From positions 1 to 9,501 of the forward strand of contig JAHZKU010000055.1 in NCBI GenBank assembly GCA_022600255.1: a stretch of DNA of 9,501 bases, in the 5' to 3' direction. The stretch is from Actinomycetes bacterium. Its GTDB lineage: Bacteria; Actinomycetota; Actinomycetes; S36-B12; GCA-2699445. A model generated the notes under the pieces. That model saw only the letters and a program-made list of their open reading frames with translations. It made no database searches and was not told the DNA's origin. Below are positions 6,396 through 9,501 of the stretch, one piece after another. The first letter of the stretch is position 1. The number at the start of each line of letters is the position of its first letter. The translations under genes and the position numbers were made by a program.

Positions 6396-7415
6396 CTACT
6401 CGCGCCTAGCGGCCGCAACACTGACCGGCTCGTACTTGTCAGCCCACTGCCTGCGATTCCCGCGGTTGGTCATGGCCAGCCGCAGTCGCAGGGTCGCCAC
6501 CCAAACCAGGCAGGCGAGCAACATGTGTGTGGCCACAAAGGCCCAGGGAAGTCCGGCAAAGAGCTGCAAATACCCGACGAGACCGTTCACGGCCACCACG
6601 CCGAAGAGAATCCAGCCGGCCCGTTGGACCGTGGCGTTCGCGCCGAGAACCCGCACCAGCAGCAGCATTCCGATGATCAGTCCGACAAATAGCAGGACCG
6701 CATCGGCGTGCAGCCAGGCGACTAGCCGCTGATCGAAGCCGAACCGGTGGGTGACATCGGCATCGCCGGAGTTGGGTCCGCTCCCGGTGACGATAGTGCC
6801 TAGAACGATCACGACCGCTGCGACCCCGACCAACGCATTAGCGAGCCAACGCACCTCGGCCCGAACCCCGTATTGGACGGGTCGGTCAGCCGGGCACTGC
6901 GCGCGGTCAACCAGCACAACACAGGCGCCGATCAGGACAATCGATAACAGGAAGTGCCCAGCCACGATTGCCGGATGTAGCCCCGTCAAGACGGTGATGC
7001 CGCCCAAAACTGCCTGCACTACTGTGCCAGCCAGTGGAATGGCAGCCAGCAGCGTGATCGGTCGGCGCGGCTGTGCTCCGCTCTTACGGACTTTGCGTGC
7101 CCACGCCACAGCACCCACAATGGCAGCGATCGCTAGGGCCGCAAGGACGAATGTCAACAACCGGTTTCCGAACTCGATCATTTTGTGCCAACTCTCCTCC
7201 TGTCGAGAAGTTGGTACTAGGGAACCGTCGACGCACTCGGGCCAGGTCGGGCAGCCCAAACCGGATCCGGTCAATCGGACCAACCCACCGGTGACGACAA
7301 TCCCGATCTGGGCTACCAGATTGGCGCGGAAGACGTTCAAGAGCCATCTGGGAGCAACCCCCGCGCGGGGAGCAGTCTGGGAAGACGCGTCTGTCAGATC
7401 CAGGGAGTTCGTCAC
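6396..7415 (-). CDS. ctaA: Heme A synthase (COX15/CtaA family)
   Basis: This 339-residue integral membrane enzyme oxidises heme O to heme A for the aa3-type cytochrome c oxidase. Residues about 39-61 carry the family signature: VTGGLVRLTGSGLGCPTWPE followed by the second Cys of the pair (C55, C61). IEFGNR at 80-85 holds the conserved Glu (E81), with Asn at the place where Bacillus CtaA has a His; I recall this substitution in mycobacterial homologues too. Candidate heme-ligand histidines are H147 and H154 (GLHPAIVAGH), H236 (WLHAD) and H297 (ATHMLL). Hydrophobic segments fit about eight membrane helices in two halves. The GTG start has no spaced ribosome binding site; TATTCT lies 6 nt upstream, suggesting a leaderless transcript. 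It lies downstream of the phosphatase gene on the same strand. Confidence 0.95.
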   Translation of the reverse strand: MTNSLDLTDASSQTAPRAGVAPRWLLNVFRANLVAQIGIVVTGGLVRLTGSGLGCPTWPECVDGSLVPTSRQEESWHKMIEFGNRLLTFVLAALAIAAIVGAVAWARKVRKSGAQPRRPITLLAAIPLAGTVVQAVLGGITVLTGLHPAIVAGHFLLSIVLIGACVVLVDRAQCPADRPVQYGVRAEVRWLANALVGVAAVVIVLGTIVTGSGPNSGDADVTHRFGFDQRLVAWLHADAVLLFVGLIIGMLLLVRVLGANATVQRAGWILFGVVAVNGLVGYLQLFAGLPWAFVATHMLLACLVWVATLRLRLAMTNRGNRRQWADKYEPVSVAAARRE

Positions 7416-7457
7416 GTCCCCAGAATACGATCCGGGGTAACAATCCCCGAATTCGGC
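7416..7457 (-). promoter_or_regulatory. Probable leaderless ctaA promoter with embedded inverted repeat
   Basis: On the minus strand a -10 box TATTCT (7427-7422) is followed by 6 nt and then the GTG start, so the start codon could be the first transcribed base. A GGGGA sits directly against the GTG, too close to serve as a normal ribosome binding site. A clear -35 is lacking. Between the expected -35 and -10 is an inverted repeat CGGGG-N7-CCCCG (plus-strand arms 7433-7437 and 7445-7449), which could be an operator. A 10-bp palindrome CCGAATTCGG overlaps it at 7447-7456. Confidence 0.5.
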
Positions 7458-7485
7458 GCGGCGTGTTTTGGGGGGCGGTGCGGAC

Positions 7486-8256
7486 TCAGGACAGGAGTTG
7501 GCCTGCGAGGGTCTCGCGGACCGAGTCTCCTAGCCCAAGACCTGAAGCCAGGTAGTCGTCAATATTGCCGTACCGGCTGTGCATCTCGTCTAGGGCCGCT
7601 GCCAAATATTCAGGGAAGACGCCGATGGCGACCCGCATGGTTTCGACGTCGCCACCCTTGGCCGCGAACTGCTCGCGGTACGGGGCAAACATATCCCAGA
7701 CCGGCGCCTCGGACGCCAAGTAGTCGGCCATCACGTCATCTTCTGAGACGCCAACAGCCAGCAGCGCCAGCGCAACCAACCAACCGGTGCGGTCCTTGCC
7801 CGCGGTGCAATGGACCAGAACGGGAACGTCGCGGCCGCTGGCGAGGTTGGTGAGCAGGCTGCGAGAAGCGGTTTGGGCGCTGCCGAGCGAAACAAATGAG
7901 CGGTAGCCGGCCTCGAAGGTCTCTTTCAGTTGCTGGGTGGACAAGTGCTCTCGGTCCCCATCGGCAGCGAGTCGTGCAATCCGGCCCAGCGACGCCGGCC
8001 CGGAGCCGGGATCATCGGCCAGAACGTCGGCCACCACCAGCTGCGCGTCTACTGGCAGTTCATCGGGCCGCGCCGTCCGCTCGGGTTCGGTGCGCAGATC
8101 GTAGACATGACTGATACCTAGGTCCCGCACCGCGTCAGTAGCTAGCGGGCCGAGTACGGCGGCGGAACGGTAGAGCCGCCCCGAACGGGTGGCACGGCCA
8201 TGACTGGTGCTCAACCCGCCTAAGTCCCGGCCATTAGGCAAGTTGGTGATACTCAC
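7486..8256 (-). CDS. PtpB-like tyrosine/dual-specificity phosphatase
   Basis: This 256-residue protein carries the P-loop HCTAGKDRTG at about residues 149-158, with nucleophile C150 and phosphate-binding R156. The GKDR form is typical of the bacterial tyrosine phosphatase family that includes mycobacterial PtpB, whose members can act on phosphotyrosine, phosphoserine/threonine or phosphoinositides. The family N-terminus is also clear: NGRDLGGL (8-15), LYRSA (28-32) and VYDLRTEPER (51-60). No signal peptide or membrane segment is seen. The start is a GTG at 8256 with only a weak purine-rich GAGAG upstream; just before it a four-codon ATG frame ends in a TGA overlapping the GTG. It sits 45 bp after the ABC permease and 70 bp before ctaA, all on the minus strand. 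Its substrate cannot be told from the sequence. Confidence 0.9.
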   Translation of the reverse strand: MSITNLPNGRDLGGLSTSHGRATRSGRLYRSAAVLGPLATDAVRDLGISHVYDLRTEPERTARPDELPVDAQLVVADVLADDPGSGPASLGRIARLAADGDREHLSTQQLKETFEAGYRSFVSLGSAQTASRSLLTNLASGRDVPVLVHCTAGKDRTGWLVALALLAVGVSEDDVMADYLASEAPVWDMFAPYREQFAAKGGDVETMRVAIGVFPEYLAAALDEMHSRYGNIDDYLASGLGLGDSVRETLAGQLLS

Positions 8257-8288
8257 GGGGCTCTCATCTCGCCGGGGGTGTTGTTTCG

Positions 8289-8305
8289 GTGAGCGGTGCG
8301 CTCAC
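8289..8305 (-). terminator. Hairpin at the end of the ABC permease gene
   Basis: GTGAGCG (8289-8295) and CGCTCAC (8299-8305) form a perfect 7-bp, GC-rich stem with a 3-nt loop that covers the permease stop codon. There is no U-tract on the minus strand after it. It may be a partial terminator, a processing or stability hairpin, or chance. It lies 33 nt before the phosphatase start and could separate ABC exporter expression from phosphatase and ctaA. Confidence 0.35.
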
Positions 8306-9102
8306 GAAGTCCACTTGAAGGTTCTTCGTACAGCGATACTGCCCGCGGCGGTCCACGCGAGTAACACGAGGGTGGGTCCGATCAGGGAGACGTCGTAATT
8401 GCCGAGTGTTCCGCGCAGGCCATCGGCCAAGGCCCCGCTGGGTAGGAGTCGCGCGATCAGACCGAGAGGCCCGGGCAGGTCGTCGGGGGGAATCAGGATG
8501 CCGCCGCCGAGGAGCAGGAGCAGGTAGATGGCATTGGCGGCGGCTAGCGTGATTTCTGCACGTAATACGCCAGCAAGCGCCAGTCCTAAGCTGGTGAAGG
8601 CCGCGGTGCCCAGGGCGATGAACACGACCGCCAATGGCCAAGGCCCTGACGCGCGCCAGCCGAGTAAAAGTCCGATGAGCAGAATGACTCCGACTTGCCC
8701 CACTTGGATTGCGAACACGGCCATCACCTTGGCCGATAAGAGTCCGGTTCGGGAAAGCGGGGTTGTTCCCAGGAACTTGATCGCCTCGCTCCTACGATCA
8801 AACCCAGTCGCGATGGCTTGTGCCGTAAAGGCCGATGACATGATCGCCAATGCCAAGATCGCGGGAACCAGCAGGTCAACCCGTTCACTGCGCGTCTCAC
8901 CGCCCAGATTGACGAAGTTGGTCAGGGAGAATCCCACAAGCAGGATCACTGGGATAATCAACGTCAGCAGAATCTGCTCGCCGTTGCCCATCATCAGGCG
9001 CAGTTCGATACCGGCTTGGGCGCCCATGACTTGGCGCGGCTTGGCGGGCTTACCAACCGGCGTCAAATCAGTGGCTGTTTTGGGCTTCAGTGGTGCATTC
9101 AC
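8302..9102 (-). CDS. ABC-2 type transporter permease
   Basis: This 266-residue membrane protein is the permease of an ABC exporter, paired with the ATPase immediately upstream. After a 40-residue cytoplasmic N-terminus, six hydrophobic segments are visible at about residues 44-64, 77-99, 126-149, 155-180, 185-205 and 239-258. Conserved ABC-2 features are NGEQILLTLIIPVILL (40-55), the FDRRSEAIKFLGTTPLSR loop (101-118) and LLPSGALADGLRGTL (219-233). The start is GTG at 9102; its first bases overlap the stop of the ATPase gene as GTGA, and a GGAGGTGA site is 7 nt upstream. A longer frame to 9186 overlaps the ATPase and is rejected. In actinobacteria this pair often lies next to ctaA and the suf genes. 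The substrate is unknown; any heme link is inference from location. Confidence 0.92.
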   Translation of the reverse strand: MNAPLKPKTATDLTPVGKPAKPRQVMGAQAGIELRLMMGNGEQILLTLIIPVILLVGFSLTNFVNLGGETRSERVDLLVPAILALAIMSSAFTAQAIATGFDRRSEAIKFLGTTPLSRTGLLSAKVMAVFAIQVGQVGVILLIGLLLGWRASGPWPLAVVFIALGTAAFTSLGLALAGVLRAEITLAAANAIYLLLLLGGGILIPPDDLPGPLGLIARLLPSGALADGLRGTLGNYDVSLIGPTLVLLAWTAAGSIAVRRTFKWTS

Positions 9103-9501
9103 TGGGTGGTCACCTCCAGGAATACGTCCTCCAAGCTCCGCTGCTCCAGTTGAATGTCCGTGGCAAGGGCTCCTTGATCCGCGCACCAGGACGTCACCGC
9201 GGCTATGACCGGCGGGGTCACGGCAGCACCATACAGTTTGTAGCGGCCAGGGGACTGCTCAAGGAGATGGTGACCCGCCGGGAGCGCTGCCATCAGCGGT
9301 GCAGGATCCAACCGGGACCGCGCTCGGAACCACAAAGATTGCCGGTCTGCGTCCTGGGTCAGTGCGGCGGTGCTACCGGCGGCAACAGCGCGGCCTTGGG
9401 AGATGATCACCACGTGCTCGGCGAGCGCCTCAGCTTCGGCCATCGAGTGGGTGGACAGCAAGATGGTGGTTCCGCTGCCTTGCAGATCCTTGATCAAGTC
9501 C
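9099..9501 (-). CDS. ABC transporter ATP-binding protein, C-terminal fragment
   Basis: This is the last 133 residues of an ABC ATPase whose N-terminus, with the Walker A, signature and Walker B motifs, lies beyond the right edge. The visible part begins DLIKDLQGSGTTILL and contains the H-loop STHSMAEAEALAEHVV, with the switch His, followed by IISQGRAVAAGS. The remaining 80 or so residues form a small C-terminal domain ending RSLEDVFLEVTTQ, like the C-terminal extension of drug/polysaccharide-type ABC-2 ATPases. The stop TGA overlaps the permease GTG by translational coupling (GTGA), so the two form one exporter. No start is visible: a TTG at 9497 is an internal Leu codon. Confidence 0.92.
   Translation of the reverse strand, partial: DLIKDLQGSGTTILLSTHSMAEAEALAEHVVIISQGRAVAAGSTAALTQDADRQSLWFRARSRLDPAPLMAALPAGHHLLEQSPGRYKLYGAAVTPPVIAAVTSWCADQGALATDIQLEQRSLEDVFLEVTTQ
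9110..9117 (-). promoter_or_regulatory. Ribosome binding site deciding the permease start
   Basis: On the minus strand this reads GGAGGTGA and ends 7 nt before the GTG at 9102. It lies within the last codons of the ATPase gene and supports coupled translation from 9102. Confidence 0.75.

Noticed and set aside
6751..7440. 229-residue frame antisense to ctaA
   Set aside because: Thr/Pro/Arg-rich composition typical of the complement of a membrane-protein gene; no domain and no ribosome binding site seen.
9103..9186. 28-residue N-terminal extension of the ABC permease
   Set aside because: It would overlap the ATPase gene by 88 bp; the GTG at 9102 has a strong ribosome binding site and a GTGA coupling overlap.
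8528..9208. 226-residue frame antisense to the ABC permease
   Set aside because: Complement of a well-supported membrane protein; no domain recognised.
1..9501. CRISPR array, transposon ends, tRNA or rRNA
   Set aside because: No long direct repeats with spacers, no transposase, no long terminal inverted repeats and no cloverleaf or rRNA-like segment were seen on reading both strands.

Overview
The window looks like chromosomal DNA from a high-GC Gram-positive bacterium of the class Actinomycetes (GC roughly 60% by eye). The main reason is gene order: transaldolase and transketolase diverge from heme O synthase (ctaB), with heme A synthase (ctaA) and a two-gene ABC exporter nearby. That is the arrangement I know from Mycobacterium and Streptomyces relatives, usually next to the suf cluster. 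GTG starts, GTGA overlaps and hairpins without U-tracts fit the same group. I cannot name a genus.

Layout. At 1-80 (minus) is the first part of transaldolase (tal), preceded by transketolase (tkt, 227-2302, minus); both serve the non-oxidative pentose phosphate pathway. A 371-bp divergent intergenic region (2303-2673) holds three AGACGG direct repeats at an exact 15-bp period, a 7+7 inverted repeat and further short repeats. ctaB (2674-3639, plus) follows, then two hairpins (3654-3725), then a 761-residue PAS-like/GAF/GGDEF/EAL protein (3892-6177, plus). Its cyclase motif is degenerate (AGDRF) but every EAL catalytic residue I can check is present. A 57-residue CsbD-family stress protein (6207-6380, plus) comes next, with a near-ideal sigma-B/F-type promoter inside the end of the EAL gene.

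On the minus strand from the right edge are the C-terminal part of an ABC ATPase (9099-9501), its ABC-2 permease (8302-9102, overlapping by GTGA), a PtpB-like tyrosine phosphatase (7486-8256) and ctaA (6396-7415). They may be co-transcribed, but ctaA also appears to have its own leaderless promoter with an embedded inverted repeat. ctaA converges on csbD with only 15 bp between them.

How the genes fit together: CtaB converts heme B to heme O and CtaA converts heme O to heme A, for the aa3-type cytochrome c oxidase. The c-di-GMP protein, the CsbD protein and the phosphatase look like lineage-specific insertions that split ctaB from ctaA and ctaA from the ABC exporter. A functional link to heme or respiration is only inferred from position. 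I found no mobile element, CRISPR array, tRNA or rRNA.
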